Shown here: one piece after another, positions 1-11,110 of the stretch
Layout: each line of letters begins with the position of its first letter
Position numbering within the stretch: position 1 is the stretch's first letter
Assembly: GCA_963575745.1 (NCBI GenBank)
Contig: CAUYUJ010015016.1
Coordinates: forward strand, 906,244-970,243
Length of the DNA stretch: 64,000 nt
Source of the DNA: Prorocentrum cordatum
Lineage: Eukaryota; Sar; Dinophyceae; Prorocentrales; Prorocentraceae
Direction: 5' to 3'
Program-made: the position numbers and the translations under genes
Notes under the pieces: generated by a model
What the model was told of the DNA's origin: nothing
The model's database searches: none
The model's input: the letters and a program-made list of their open reading frames with translations, nothing else

Positions 1-1
1 T

Positions 2-1326
2 AATTGCGACAACTGTCGCCCAGTATCTTTGCAGCGCGTCGCAATGAAAATCTGTTCCGCCATGTTGAAGGCAAGGCTGCTGGACGCTGGCATCGACGAC
101 GACGACAAATTGTGACGAACCCAATTTGGCTTCCAGGATGGGCGCAGTACGGAACACGCTATTTACGCAGCGAGGTGGAGCATAGAACTGGCGAGGGCAA
201 AGAAGAATGGCTCTGTAACTCTCGTCGCCCTGGACTGGAAGACAGCGTTCGATCGCATCCATGTTGACAGCTGGCTGGACGCGCTCAGGAGGCTAGGGAT
301 CCCAGAAGGGTCTCGGACAATGATACGCGTGATCATGACTGAGATGGCGTTTGTCGTCAGCGAGTGCGGTAACGATTCTGCTTTGAGGCCGCAGCTGTCT
401 GGCAGCTCTCAAGGGTGCACGCTCAGCCCAGGGCTGTTTGTTCTCGTAAGGACAATGCTAATGCACGACGCTGTCGGTCTCTTTGTAGGTGGAGCGAAGG
501 ATGCTTACATGAAGGGGGACTTGTGCGAGTGCGTCTACGCGGACGACACCCTGCGTATTGGTACAGACGACGACTTCTTAAATGAGCACTTGAAAGCAAT
601 TTCTGAAGCGGGTCGCAGATACGGCCTGGAGTTGCCCTGGGACAAATTCCAGGTCCTTGCTGTGAGAGCGAAAAGAGACGTTTGTGCTCCGGATGGCACA
701 GCGTTCAAACAAGTCAAGCAGCTTCAATTCTTAGGTGCACAGCTGTCAGCCGACGCAGACGCGGGGCCTGAACTAGGGCGCAAGATCGATGAAGCAAAAA
801 GGGTTAGGCGTCGCTTCATAAATTGTTGTCCCACTGCTCTCTGACTTCGAGACGCAAACTATGTATGTTCTCGTCGGCGGTGGAATCGAGTTTGCTCTGG
901 CTCGCTGGAGCATGCTTGAACAAAGCCCAAGCGCGTCGTCTGGACGGCTTCCAAAACAGGTGCATCAGAAAAATCATTGGCATCAAGCCGTAATGGTTGT
1001 CCAGAGTACCAAACGCAGAAATACTGACCCGTGCGCAGCACACGGATGACAGCACCCTGCTACTATACCGGCAGGTGCTTCTGTTCGGCGACGTGCTGCG
1101 CCCAAACGATAACAGTTTGCTTGGCCGTGCTACGTTCGCGCCAAATTCTTTCACGCCGGCGACTGCTGCCAGAGTGCGGCGCAGAGGTGCGCCGAGCAGA
1201 AAGGTCGCCCCCACAATGCTGAAGCAATCTGTAGGCATTTTCAACACTGTTCACGCGACGGTAGACGCAGCGCAGTCTGAATCTAGCTGGAAGCACACGC
1301 TGCGCCATCACATTCTCTCACTGTGA
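2..1326 (+). pseudogene. Decayed LINE reverse transcriptase, 5'-truncated by window edge
   Basis: This is the RT of a non-LTR (LINE) retrotransposon. In the frame of position 2 the RT motifs follow in order: NCRPVSL, QFGFQDGRSTEHA, VALDWKTAFDRI (catalytic Asp), SGSSQGCTLSPGL and CVYADDTLRI (YADD active site at about 535-546). The frame is broken by a TGA at 113-115, where family members usually have Trp before RTQFGF. It ends at 844. The thumb and C-terminal part continues in another frame from 841 (ESSLLWLAGACLNKAQARRLDGF, RCIRKIIGI), with a TAA at 991-993, to about 1326. One frameshift and two stops make this copy dead. The endonuclease would lie left of the window. The LINE RT identity is secure; the clade is not determined. 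Confidence 0.88.
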
Positions 1327-1424
1327 TTATCCACATGCTTTTGCCTATTGTATTACCCGCGCTCTGTCTGTCCACGCACCGCCTGGTGCACGACTCGTAA
1401 GAAAATCACAAGAAGAAGAAAGCT

Positions 1425-1645
1425 CTCACCTTAGCGCCGCGCACATTCGTGTTTAAAACATGCAAGAGTTTCACTGATTGAGGGTGGGTCTTTTTCAACA
1501 TGTGGTTCTCGCCTTAGCGCCGCGTGCATCCGTCTTAAAACATTGCAAGAGATTCACAGATTGAGGGCGGGTGATTTTCAACATGTGGTCCTCGCCTTAG
1601 CGCCGCGCATTCGTCTTCAGAAATTGCAGCATTTTTCAGATTGTA
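1425..1645. repeat. 83-bp tandem repeat, about 2.6 copies
   Basis: The phrase TTAGCGCCGC recurs at 1431, 1514 and 1597, exactly 83 bp apart, each time followed by a related block (CATTCGT..., GCAAGA..., CAGATTG). The third copy decays after about 1645. It lies about 100 bp beyond the last recognisable LINE codon and may be the 3' tail of that LINE, or an independent satellite fragment. Confidence 0.75.
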
Positions 1646-2942
1646 TGAGTTTTCACGGATTCCCACAGGTAACGTACCAGAAATGGAGTTTGGGAACGAT
1701 TCACGATTGTCAGGGAGCTACAATTACGTTTGTTCGCGGTGCTGACGTCCCAGAAACGGCGTTCTGACGTAATCCGAGATCGTGCAGACGCAGCAGTCAA
1801 GTTGATCCCTGGCGTTCTTCCGAGAATGGTGTTTTGGCACGCTTCAGGATCTTCCAACGGTTCTCCCCACGGGGCATTTCCGTGAGTGGAAATGAACCCA
1901 TGTACGGGCCAATGAAGAAGGAACTTGGAGGGATGTTTTATTCCGACATAGTTGGGCAGTCTTGCGTTTACACTAGTCAATCCTCTCCTCCCCTGAAAGT
2001 TCGTCGTCCGTGCGAAAACAATTCGCGCAAGAGCACCGCTCGCTCCAGCGAAGAGCAATAAGTCTGCGCGCGCGAAGAGCCCTTCTTCGTCCTCCTCCGC
2101 CCGCTGCCCCCTCCCAAAGCCGGGCGCGGATCGGACCGAAGCGAACCGAAATCCCAGATCTCGGCGCTGGGAACACGCATTTCGGCGCAAATTCCGGTTC
2201 CTGGCGCTGGCTTGGCCTGGTCCTCCTCCCACCTTCACTCACGTCTTCTTGCGTCTTGTCACCTGCTCCCACCCTATCTGCCCCTCCTCTGGCTTAAGCA
2301 GAGGGCTCTCCGCTCAACTCCCGCGGACGCTAAATATCTATGCGGACATCAGGCGCGGTCAGCCTTGCTAGGTATCGCGGACGGGGTGGTGGCGGTCTTG
2401 GAGCGGCTCGAGGAAACCCTGCACGTGTACCTGGACCTGAGAGCCTCGTGGCGACGCTCAACACGCTTGTGAAGCCCTCGATCATGCCCGTCGCACAAGA
2501 CTTGACGCGCCGTCTGCGACGCCCCCAGCAGGAGCGCCTCCCCGCCTCGCGTCGCAGACCGAAGCGAGGCGGGTGCCAGCTGGCAGCAGGCATCCCTCCG
2601 TGATCGGTGCCTGCTTGTGAAAAGTTTAGTGGACCTTCACACTTAGAGGAAACAGAAGTCGTAACAAAGCTTCCAAGGTGAGCCCCGCCTTGAGCCTTGA
2701 ACCGCTGATCGCGGTGTGGGGCCATGTCCCTCCGCAGTGGGGCGCTAATGGCAGTGGACGCGTTCGTGCCCGACAAGGCTCTCTCTCCAGACCACCTCCC
2801 GCGTCGGCGGTAACGGCAGCTGCAGCGCCATACCCTGCCGTTGTGCTGTCAGTGTCGCCGCAGCGGCATGAGACGCCTTCAGCGTGCACTGCTCCTCATT
2901 TACCTACCGAAACAGGTGAGGAGATAATCCTCCTCACCCCCA
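1646..2942. other. No recognisable gene
   Basis: Open frames here are short, overlap on both strands and carry no motif I recognise. The stretch is GC-rich and looks like ordinary intergenic or decayed sequence. Confidence 0.5.
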
Positions 2943-3031
2943 ATCACCACCACCAATACCACCATCATCATCAACAACAAGATCATCAGCATCATCATGC
3001 TCATCATCATCAACAGCTGCATCAGCATCAG

Positions 3032-3129
<98 letters not shown>

Positions 3130-3509
3130 GCATCATCATCAGCATCATCAGTATCATCATCCTCATCCTCATCCTCATCCTCTACCGCCCCCTCCTCATC
3201 ATCACCATCGTCGTCACTATCATCATAATCATCACCAGCAGCAGCATCAACACCATCATCATCAGCAACAGCAGCACCACCATCACCATCGCCGTCAGTA
3301 TCATCACCATCATCAGCAGCATCATCATATTTGTCTGCATCATGATGATCATCACCATCATCATCATCATACACAGCATCATCGGCAGCATTATTACCAG
3401 TATGATCAGCATACTCATCATCATCATCATCATCATCATCACCATCACCATCACCATCACCATCACCATTATTATCATCATCATCATCAGCATCATCATC
3501 ATCATCATG
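2943..3509. repeat. (CAT)n / (ATC)n imperfect microsatellite, about 570 bp
   Basis: The block is almost entirely CAT triplets, with CAG, CAA and CCT interruptions. It opens long low-complexity frames in all phases: poly-His, poly-Ile and poly-Ser/His on plus, poly-Met and poly-Asp on minus. I treat these as by-products of the repeat. A second short CAT block sits at 3770-3842. Confidence 0.95.
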
Positions 3510-3769
3510 CTCCTTATCCTCCCTTTCCTCCTCAGACTCGCGAAAGCGAGCTGGGGCCATTCGGGCCCGAGGCATGGCCGTGAACGGGGCTGAATGGCCG
3601 CCGCGGCATGCAGTCGCGGAGCGCGCTTCTTCCTTTATGCTCTTTCCTCTCTCTTCTCTCTTCTCTCCTCCTTCTCCTCCTCGTCCTCGTCCCCTCGTCC
3701 TTCCCTCCCGCTGTGGCCGATGGCCTCAGCTGGACAAAAGCAAATCCTCCTCGTCCATCGTCAGCGTTA

Positions 3770-3842
3770 TCATCATCAGCAGCAACCTCATCATCATCAC
3801 CATCATCAACAACATCATCACCACCACAATCATCATGATCCA
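3770..3842. repeat. Short (ATC)n microsatellite
   Basis: Triplet tract of ATC/CAT with CAGCAG interruptions, a satellite of the larger block at 2943-3509. Confidence 0.85.
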
Positions 3843-4104
3843 TCATACATCATCTTCCCCTTACATCATGACCCACTTCCTTCCGCCTCCGCCTCCGCCT
3901 CCTCCTGCTCCGTCCTCTTTTCCCCTAACACCATCCCCCGAGAGGACATCAAGGGCGCTGGACCGTCACCTGATCCGACCCCCATGTGCGGAGGGGGTCC
4001 TGGAGCATGCCAAGCTCAGGCGTTTCCGCCGCGTTGGTCCCGTAAGGGGCCTTGAAGTGGGCGACGTCGTAGGACCGCGTCAGCTTGTCAAAAGCCTCCG
4101 CAAG

Positions 4105-4141
4105 GGGGGAAGGGAGGGAGGGAGGGAGGGAGGGAGGGAAG
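4105..4141. repeat. (GGGA)n microsatellite
   Basis: About eight tandem GGGA units followed by GGA-rich sequence. Confidence 0.9.
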
Positions 4142-4479
4142 GAGGAGGAGGAGGAAAAGAAGGAGGAGGTGTGTGTTCGACGAGGGGCATGGCAGAAGCG
4201 TGCTCCGAGAGTTCTCTGTGCTAAACTCCTATTCAGGAAAATCCTGCTCAACTAGAGAAGAGGACCTGAGACCTGAGCACAGAGCGACAACACAGAGAGG
4301 CGAAGGGGAGCACACGAACGTGAGAACATGCATGGGTATAGGCAGACATACGGATGCTACACACAAGCAGAGACGCACGGGCCTGGAAACTCAAGCTAAT
4401 CTGGAGGACGGCTTTCTCCGCAGCGGATCGGCGTCGGGTGAACTCCGAACTTTTTGCGAAGCTCGAGGAAAAGAAAGTA

Positions 4480-5057
4480 TTATTGGCCCGTGCATTTGCC
4501 AAACAAGCTCTTAGGTGCCCCAGCATGGCAGGGCAGTGCTGCTGCGCAAGATCGGAGATCCCCTGCTTGAGCTCGGCGGCGATATCCCGGCTCGCGCTGT
4601 CGTCGGTCGGCGCTGCAATGCACTTCCCCACCTGGCGGGGCGGTGGGCGCGGCGAAGAACTCACGTCGAAGGAGACGACGCGCTTCTGCACCTCGATCTC
4701 CACGAAGACCGGCCCAAGCGAAGCCTCCGGCATCTGGAAAAAAGGAGCCTCGAGGTTCCACAGAGAAGGCGCGTATAGCGGCTCTGGCTCGCTGACGGGC
4801 GGGGCAACCTTTCGCGAGATGGCGGGCAGCCGAGGGGAAAGAGCCAGCGGCGGCTTCGGCGGCAGAACAGCAAGTCGACCAACGCAGCCCCGCTGATCCC
4901 CACCGAGAGGGCGAGTGCGGTCAAGAGCACGGTTGTGAACGACGTCAGGTAGCTGAGCTGGGCCCGAGCGGCCAAGCCCGCAGGCTTGCGCCAAGCCGCG
5001 GACGTCGGCCGAACGCGGCGCGCGTCCGACTCGGGCCGCATAGCCGAGCCTCCGCAC
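4480..5057 (-). CDS. Possible protein-coding block with one hydrophobic segment, unknown
   Basis: I do not recognise this protein. Read on the minus strand, one frame (from about 4915 down to 4480) gives a balanced, non-repetitive sequence, including LWNLEAPFFQMPEASLG and ELKQGISDLAQQHCPAMLG. Just upstream, a second minus-strand frame (about 5000-4900) encodes a 25-residue hydrophobic stretch beginning LTSFTTVLLTALALS, a good membrane-segment candidate. The two frames differ, so an intron or a frameshift would be needed to join them. The opposite strand also has open frames, but with less natural composition. This could be two exons of a host gene or chance open sequence; confidence is low. 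Confidence 0.27.
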
Positions 5058-5357
5058 AGCGGCGAGGACACTCGGCCTCGCCTGGCAAGGATCATGCCGG
5101 GCGGAAGGGCCTGGTCGCGGTCGCTAAGAGCGGCGCGAGAGCTCGACGCGGCGCGCACGGGCCCGCGCCGCGATGGAGCGAGGGCCTGGCTGGAGAGCAC
5201 AACTGCCGCAACCCAAAAAGCGCCGCCTGGAAATGTCTCCGACGGCTCGGGCCTTGAGCCAGAATGGCTGCGGAGGGGGAGCGGGAATGAATAGGCGCGA
5301 GGGGGCTTCGTCTTGGTCAGCAAGAGCGAATTACACTCCCTCTTCGAAGACGCCATG

Positions 5358-6179
5358 GATCAGATCAAATACTCCATGACAAACGAAACTGACGCGCACA
5401 GCTCGGACATCGCCCCAAGAAGCCGTGAACTTGTCGCTTCCATAGCAGCGCGCGCCCAGGGCGAGGATTTGGAGCTGTGCTCGAAACAGGCACGGGGGTC
5501 CGCGTTCTCCAGAATCAACTGCACCATCAGGACTCACGAGCCGCCTGGGCGCGTCGCACTAGGGGTTCTGCATTGTAGCAGAAGGCGCAAGCACGCAACC
5601 CTGGAAAGTGGACCGTGGCAGAAATCCGCGCCATGCGGCTGCGCGCATAAGAACACGGCGCCCGCGTAAACTCACCGAATCAGATCGCGGCGATCCCCCG
5701 CGACGAATTGACCAACGCAGACATTCAAGATAACTGCGCGCCAGGCACTCTTGCAACGCACGTCGCCTCATTTGCCCCGCCGGTAATTCGAGAAACTGTC
5801 GACGCGGCTGCATGGTGCATTTTGCCAAATAAATTCGCATGATTCGATGGCGATTTGTTCCGCGTCACTCTGGGCAGTGGCGCGGGCTCCTTCTTCACGC
5901 AGGACCGAGCGGGCGCTTCGCTCATCAGAGGAACGCACATCCCAACGCAAATTTGGCACGGCAGGTATGGCATCAATTTCTACGCAAGACTCAGAAATTA
6001 TATTTTCATAATCGCATGCCCTCCAACGGTTGGCTGGTATGCGAGGCCACGCAGTGAGTGGACCCGTTCAGGCAGATTCGCTATTGATGAATGAAAATTA
6101 TGCCCGCGTTCTGCACGTGTCCTGGACGTGTAAATCCGCCGACCCCTTGGGGTTCATCGGCGCGTGACATCATCCCCCT
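5358..6179. other. No recognisable gene
   Basis: Only short overlapping frames without motifs; no repeat structure stands out before the minisatellite that begins near 6180. Confidence 0.45.
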
Positions 6180-7620
6180 CCCCAAACCCCTCCCCCGGGA
6201 GCCCGGTCCGGTCGATTTGGAGAGGGGGGGGTCTGTTCAAATTCCCCTTTTCCCCCGGGGGGGTCATCCGCCCCCGAAAATCCTGCAGAGACTCCTCCGG
6301 TGGCCTCGAATTGGCCCCGGGACGCACCACGACGGCTCAAGAGGACCTCCACGTGGCCTTCGGTGGCTCCAAAATTCCCCAATATGGGCTCAAGACAGCC
6401 CACGATGCCTCCAAGACGCTCCAAGAGGCCCCGGAGGGGCGCTCCAAGAAGGTCCAAGGCCTCCAAGATGCGTCCCAATATGGTTCCTAGACGCAAAAAT
6501 TTGCCCATTCCCTCGGTAAAACGTACATTTTTCACAGTTCGCCTTCTGGGTTTTCCGATGCTCCCAGACGGCCCAAGAGGCCCCCAAGACCGCCCCAAGA
6601 TGGCCCAAGAAGCCTCCAAGAGGGCCCCAAGATAGCCCAAGAGGGCCCCAAGACGGCCCAACAGGCGTCCAAGACGGCCCAAGAGGGCCCCGAAAACGGC
6701 CCCAAGAGCGCTCCAGGAGCGCTCCTAGTGGCCTCCAAGAGAGCTCAACATGGTCCCAGACGGTCCAAGAGCGATCAAAGACACCGAAGATGGCCTCAAG
6801 ACGGCCCCAAGAGGCCCCAAGAGCCATCCAAGATGCGCACCAAGAGGGCCTCTAGACGCAAAAAATTGGCCCGCTCCCTTTGCAAAACGTGTTTTTGTTT
6901 TACACAAATTCGCCTCGTGGGCTTTCCGACGCTCCCAGACGGCCCCAGAGGCCCCCAAGACCGCACCAAGACGGTCCAAGAAACCTCCAAAGAGGGCCCC
7001 AATACAGCCCAAGAGGGCGCCAAGACAGCTCAAGAGGCGCCGAAGACGGCCCAAGAGCCCGAAGACGGCCCCAAGAGCGCTCCAGGAGCGCTCCAAGTGG
7101 CTGCCAAGAGAGCTCAACATGGTCCCACAGGGTCCAAGAGCGATCGAAGACGCCCGATATGGCCTCCAGCTGGCCCAAGACGCCCCCAAGGTGCCTCCAA
7201 GATGCGTCCCAAGAGGGTCCCTAAACGCAGAAAAAATCCTCATGTCCTTCGTAAAACGTATAGTTTTCACACATTCGCCTCTTGGGCTTTCCGACGCTCC
7301 AAGGCGGCCCAAGAGGCCCCGAAGACCGACCCAAGACGGCCCAAGAGCACCCCAAAACGGCCCCACGACAACCCAAACTGGCCCCCAAGACGGCGCAAAA
7401 CGCCCCCAAAACGGCCCGAGAAGGCTTCAAGACGGCACCAGGAGGGGCCCAAGAAGGCAACCAAACATATTAAAATCTAGCTTTCCGCCCCCACGAGCCC
7501 CAGGGGGGCCCAAGAGCGCCCCGAGAGGCGGCCAGAGGCCCACAAGAGGCGGCCAAGACGCCCCAGGGAGCCCCCAAAAAGCCCCCAGGAGGCCTCCAAA
7601 AGACCCCCAGACGCTTCCAC
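6180..7620. repeat. CCAAGANGGCC minisatellite with ~365-bp higher-order period
   Basis: The block consists of degenerate 9-12-bp units around CCCAAGACGGCCCAAGAGG. Superimposed is a longer period: a non-repetitive spacer beginning TAGACGCAAAAA or TAAACGCAGAAAA, running through GTAAAACGT/GCAAAACGT and TTTCCGA(T/C)GCTC, starts at 6489, 6853 and 7222 (364 and 369 bp apart). Long frames on both strands (Pro/Arg/Lys-rich on plus; Leu-Gly-Ala/Trp-rich on minus) follow from the repeat and are not called as genes. Confidence 0.88.
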
Positions 7621-8339
7621 ATTGCGAGCCGCCAAGCCAACTGCAATGCACTCCGCGCGTGCAGCCCTGCTCTTCCTCGCGACGTGCTCGCAATATTGCT
7701 CGGCGCTAATGCGCTACAGCCGCGCGAACTGTTTCGCGCGCGCTGCGAGGGTCAACAGCCTCTGCGCCCGTTTCGACTCATCTGCCACATCTTTCGCGGC
7801 GATGCCTCGCTGATCACAGCTTCCGCGCGCTACTCTTGCCCCCTTCGTCTTCCGGCGGTCCTCCACTTGGTTGCGGGTCGAAAGGCCGACCTCCCAGAAG
7901 GACACCCCGCGCCCGGGCGCACAGCGCGCAAGGCGCTCGCAAAACACGCCCCAGACCACCTGCATCACGCAAACATTTGGACCCCCTACGTATCTGCCAC
8001 CACCCGCGCGCGACACCGCACCCTCACACAAGACGCCGCTGGCCAGAAACTCCTGGCCTCGCAACGCTCACAGAAGGGGTCGGCGGATGCGGCGTAAGCC
8101 TGTAGAATCCGCGCCCGGAAGTGACGTGCTGAGCGGTAGCGTTTTTCGGCGAACGCCTTAATGCAACGTATCCAATGCATCCGAAGATTCCATAATTGCA
8201 ACATATTGTATTGTGATACATTATTATGTCTCCCCCCGACCCCCCCCCCGGGAGCTGCGCCGCACCGCCGGACCAAAATGGCACCCCCTTCTGGTGCCCG
8301 AAAAACCTACAACAACCTATGAACAAACAACAAGTTCGG
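7621..8339. other. Unique spacer between two minisatellite blocks; no gene seen
   Basis: Non-repetitive sequence with only short overlapping open frames. A G/C run occurs near 8225-8250 and a TATTGTATTGTGATACATTATTATG AT-rich island at about 8204-8228 stands out against the GC-rich surroundings. Confidence 0.45.
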
Positions 8340-9115
8340 CCTCTTAGGCCTCTTGGGGTTCCAAGAGGGCCTCAATGCGGCCCAAGATGGCCCTGAGGCG
8401 GCCCAAGACGGCCCCAAGAGGGCACCAAAAGCTCCGAGGCCCAAGAGCGCCCATAACTGCGCCTCCAGAAGCCGAAATCATCGATTTCCCGATGGTTCTT
8501 GTAATATTTTAACGTTTTCGTCTTTTTCGACTTTCAAAAATCCACGACGGCCCAAGCAGCTTCCAGAATCGCCCCAGAACAACCCAAAAAGCCCCCAAGA
8601 GGGCCCCAAGACGGCCCAAGAGGGCCCCAAAACGATCCAAAGAGGCCCCCAAGACGGTCCAAGAGGCAGCGAAGACGGCCCAAGAGGACCACGAGAGGGC
8701 TCCAGAGCGGCCGCGAGAGGCCTCCAAGACAGCCTCCGAGGGGCGAAACGGCGCAAAAGCACCCCAAGACGGCCCAAGACGCCCCCAGGAGGCCCCAAGG
8801 GGCTCCCAACAAGCCTCCAATAAGTCCCCCAGAAGCTTCCAGAAGGCCTCCAACAAGCCCCCCCCCAAGGCCACACAGCGACTGGCGTGTAGTGTTATTT
8901 CCCCCCCTCTGGGCGAACTGCGGCGCAGCGCCAGCCAGGTGGAAGTTGGTCACTGCGGCGCCCATGATTGGAGCTGGCGATGGAAGGGGAGATGGGGGGG
9001 GCGCGTGAAAAGGAGGGAGGGGGGAAAGCCCCCAAATAAGCACCCCAAAAAGCCAAACGAAACTCCCAGGAGGCCTCCAGGAAGCCCCCAAAAGGCTCCC
9101 AAGAAGCCCCGCGAC
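8340..9115. repeat. Second block of the CCAAGANGGCC minisatellite
   Basis: The same degenerate unit as at 6180-7620 resumes at 8340-8880 and briefly at 9040-9115, where the units drift to CCCCCAAAAGGCTCC-like forms. A diverged spacer resembling those of the 365-bp period lies at about 8455-8545. The two blocks are probably one ancestral array split by the 7621-8339 spacer. Confidence 0.8.
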
Positions 9116-9374
9116 GACGTGACTGCGCGCGCTCCGGACGCGCACCCCGCGAAGCGAGAGGAATTTTCAAATGCTCCGATGCGGCAGTCACCCGCAGGCC
9201 CCGGCGGGCCCCGCGGGCGAAGCTCACCAGTCCTGGCGCCCCTCGGCGAAAACGCGCGCCGCCCTTGCAGCGCGCAGAGATGGATGAAACCTGGCGAAAG
9301 AATCTTCTGACCATCATCTGTCTGTTGAAACCAAAGAAACGTTCACTCTTGCACGGGGCGCCGAGAGCCCCGAC

Positions 9375-11110
9375 TAATTTATTTCGGCGCGGCGCTGGTC
9401 GACGCAGCCCTGAGGCCCCCCCCCCCAGCGCGCCCCCTCCGCACCCACTCGCCAAAGCGGCCGCGCCGATGCGACACCTCGGCCCTCCGCGCCCCTGCCC
9501 CGCCAACCAGCGCAGCCAGTCTGCCGGCCAGCGCGCCCCCTCGGCGCTCGCGCCGCAAGCCAGCGCGCCCCCTCCGCTCCGACCGCTTTATGTCGGCACG
9601 GCGCCAGCCCCACCGGCCAGCGCGCCCCCTCCGCCCCGGCCGCTTTATTTCGGCGCGGCGACGGCCCCGCCAGCCAGCGCGCCCCCTCTCCGCGCCGACC
9701 GCTTCATGTCGGCGCGGCGCGGCTCCGCCTGCCAGCGCCCCTCCCCCGCCAACCAGCGCAGCTTCCCCACCAGCCAGCGCGCCCCCTCCGCCCCGACGGC
9801 CCCCCCCCGCCCGCCTCGACCCCGGCGCGCCCCCTCCGCCCCGACCGCTGCATTTCGGCGCGGCGCTGGCCCCGCCAGCCAGCGCGCCCCCTCCGCCCTG
9901 ACTACTTTTTTTCGGCGCGGCACCGCCCCCCCCTCCCGCGCACCCCGCGCAGCCCCCCCCACCGCCTCGACCCCAGCGCGCCCCCTCTGCCCCGACCGCG
10001 CCATTGCAGCACGCCGACCCCGCCAGCCAGCGCCCCCCCCCCCCCGCCGGCCACCGCAGCCAGCCCGCCAGCCAGCGCGGCCCCTCCGCCCGACTTTTCA
10101 TCTCGGCACGGCGCCGCACCCCCCCGCGCAGCCAGCCCCTCCGCCTCGACCCCAGCGCGCCCCCCCGCCCCCGGGCGCCCCATTCCAGCACGGCGCCGGC
10201 CCCGCTCGCCAGCGCGCCCCCCCCGCCCCGACCGCTTTATCTCGGATGTGCACTGCCGGCCAGCGCGACCCCTCCGCCGCGATTTTTTAATTTCGGCGCG
10301 GCGCCGCCCCCCCCCCCCCACGCACCCCCGCGCAGCCGGCCCCGCCGTCTCGACCCCAGCGCGCCCCCCCCGCCTGGGCCACTATATTTCGGCGCGGCAC
10401 CGGCCCCGCCAGCTGGCGCGCACCCCAGGCCCCGACTGCGCCACGTCGGCGCGGCGCCGGCCCCGCGGGCCAGCGCGCCCCCGACTGCGTTACGTCGGAA
10501 CGGCGCCGCCCCCTCCCGCCGCCAGCCAGCGCGCCCCCTCCGCCCCGACTTACCCCCCCACCAACCAGCGCGCCTGCCCCGCCCCGACCGCTTGATTTCG
10601 GCGCGGCACCAGCACCGCAAGCCAGCGCGCCCCCCCCGCCCCGACCGCTTTATCCATGCAAGGCATCGCCCCCCCCCCCGCCAACCAGCGCGCCCCCTCC
10701 GCCCCGACCGCTCAATTTCGGCACGGCGCCGCCCCCCCCCGCGCCCCCCGCGCGGCCGGCCCCGCCGCCTCGACCCTGGCGCGCCCCCTCCGCCCCGACC
10801 GCTTTATTTCGACACGGTACCGGCCCCACCTGCCAGCGCGCCCTCTCCGCCACGACCGCTGCGCGTCGGCGCGGCGCCGGCCCCACCAGTCAGAGCGCCC
10901 CCTCCGCCCCGGCAGCCGCGCGTCGATCTCAGCGCGGCACCGCCCAGGCCCTCATTTCGGCGCGGCACCGCCCCCCCCCCCGCGCCCCCCCCCCGCGCAG
11001 CCAGCCCTACTCTCGGCACGGTGCCACCCCCATCCCGCCCGCCAAGTCCGGGTCACCAAGCGCGGCCCGCCCGCCAGCCAGAGCGCCCCCCCCGACCATT
11101 TCACGTCGGC
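9375..11110. repeat. 57-bp GC-rich minisatellite, about 1.7 kb
   Basis: The phrase CAGCGCGCC followed by CCTCCGCCCCGACCGCTTT recurs throughout. Three successive copies start at 9561, 9618 and 9675, exactly 57 bp apart. Later units are rearranged and carry C-runs. Each unit also contains TTTCGGCGCGGCGCCGG. Because 57 is a multiple of 3, the array opens Pro/Ala/Arg frames of 340-390 codons on plus and Gly/Ala frames on minus. I regard these as repeat by-products. Confidence 0.9.

Noticed and set aside
2678-3583. Long plus-strand frame encoding a poly-His protein (and poly-Asp or poly-Met frames on minus)
   Set aside because: It is wholly created by the (CAT)n microsatellite, is open in all phases and has no non-repetitive core.
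6170-7709. Leu/Gly/Trp-rich minus frames and Pro/Arg/Lys-rich plus frames over the CCAAGANGGCC repeat
   Set aside because: Composition and length are dictated by the minisatellite; no start context or globular domain.
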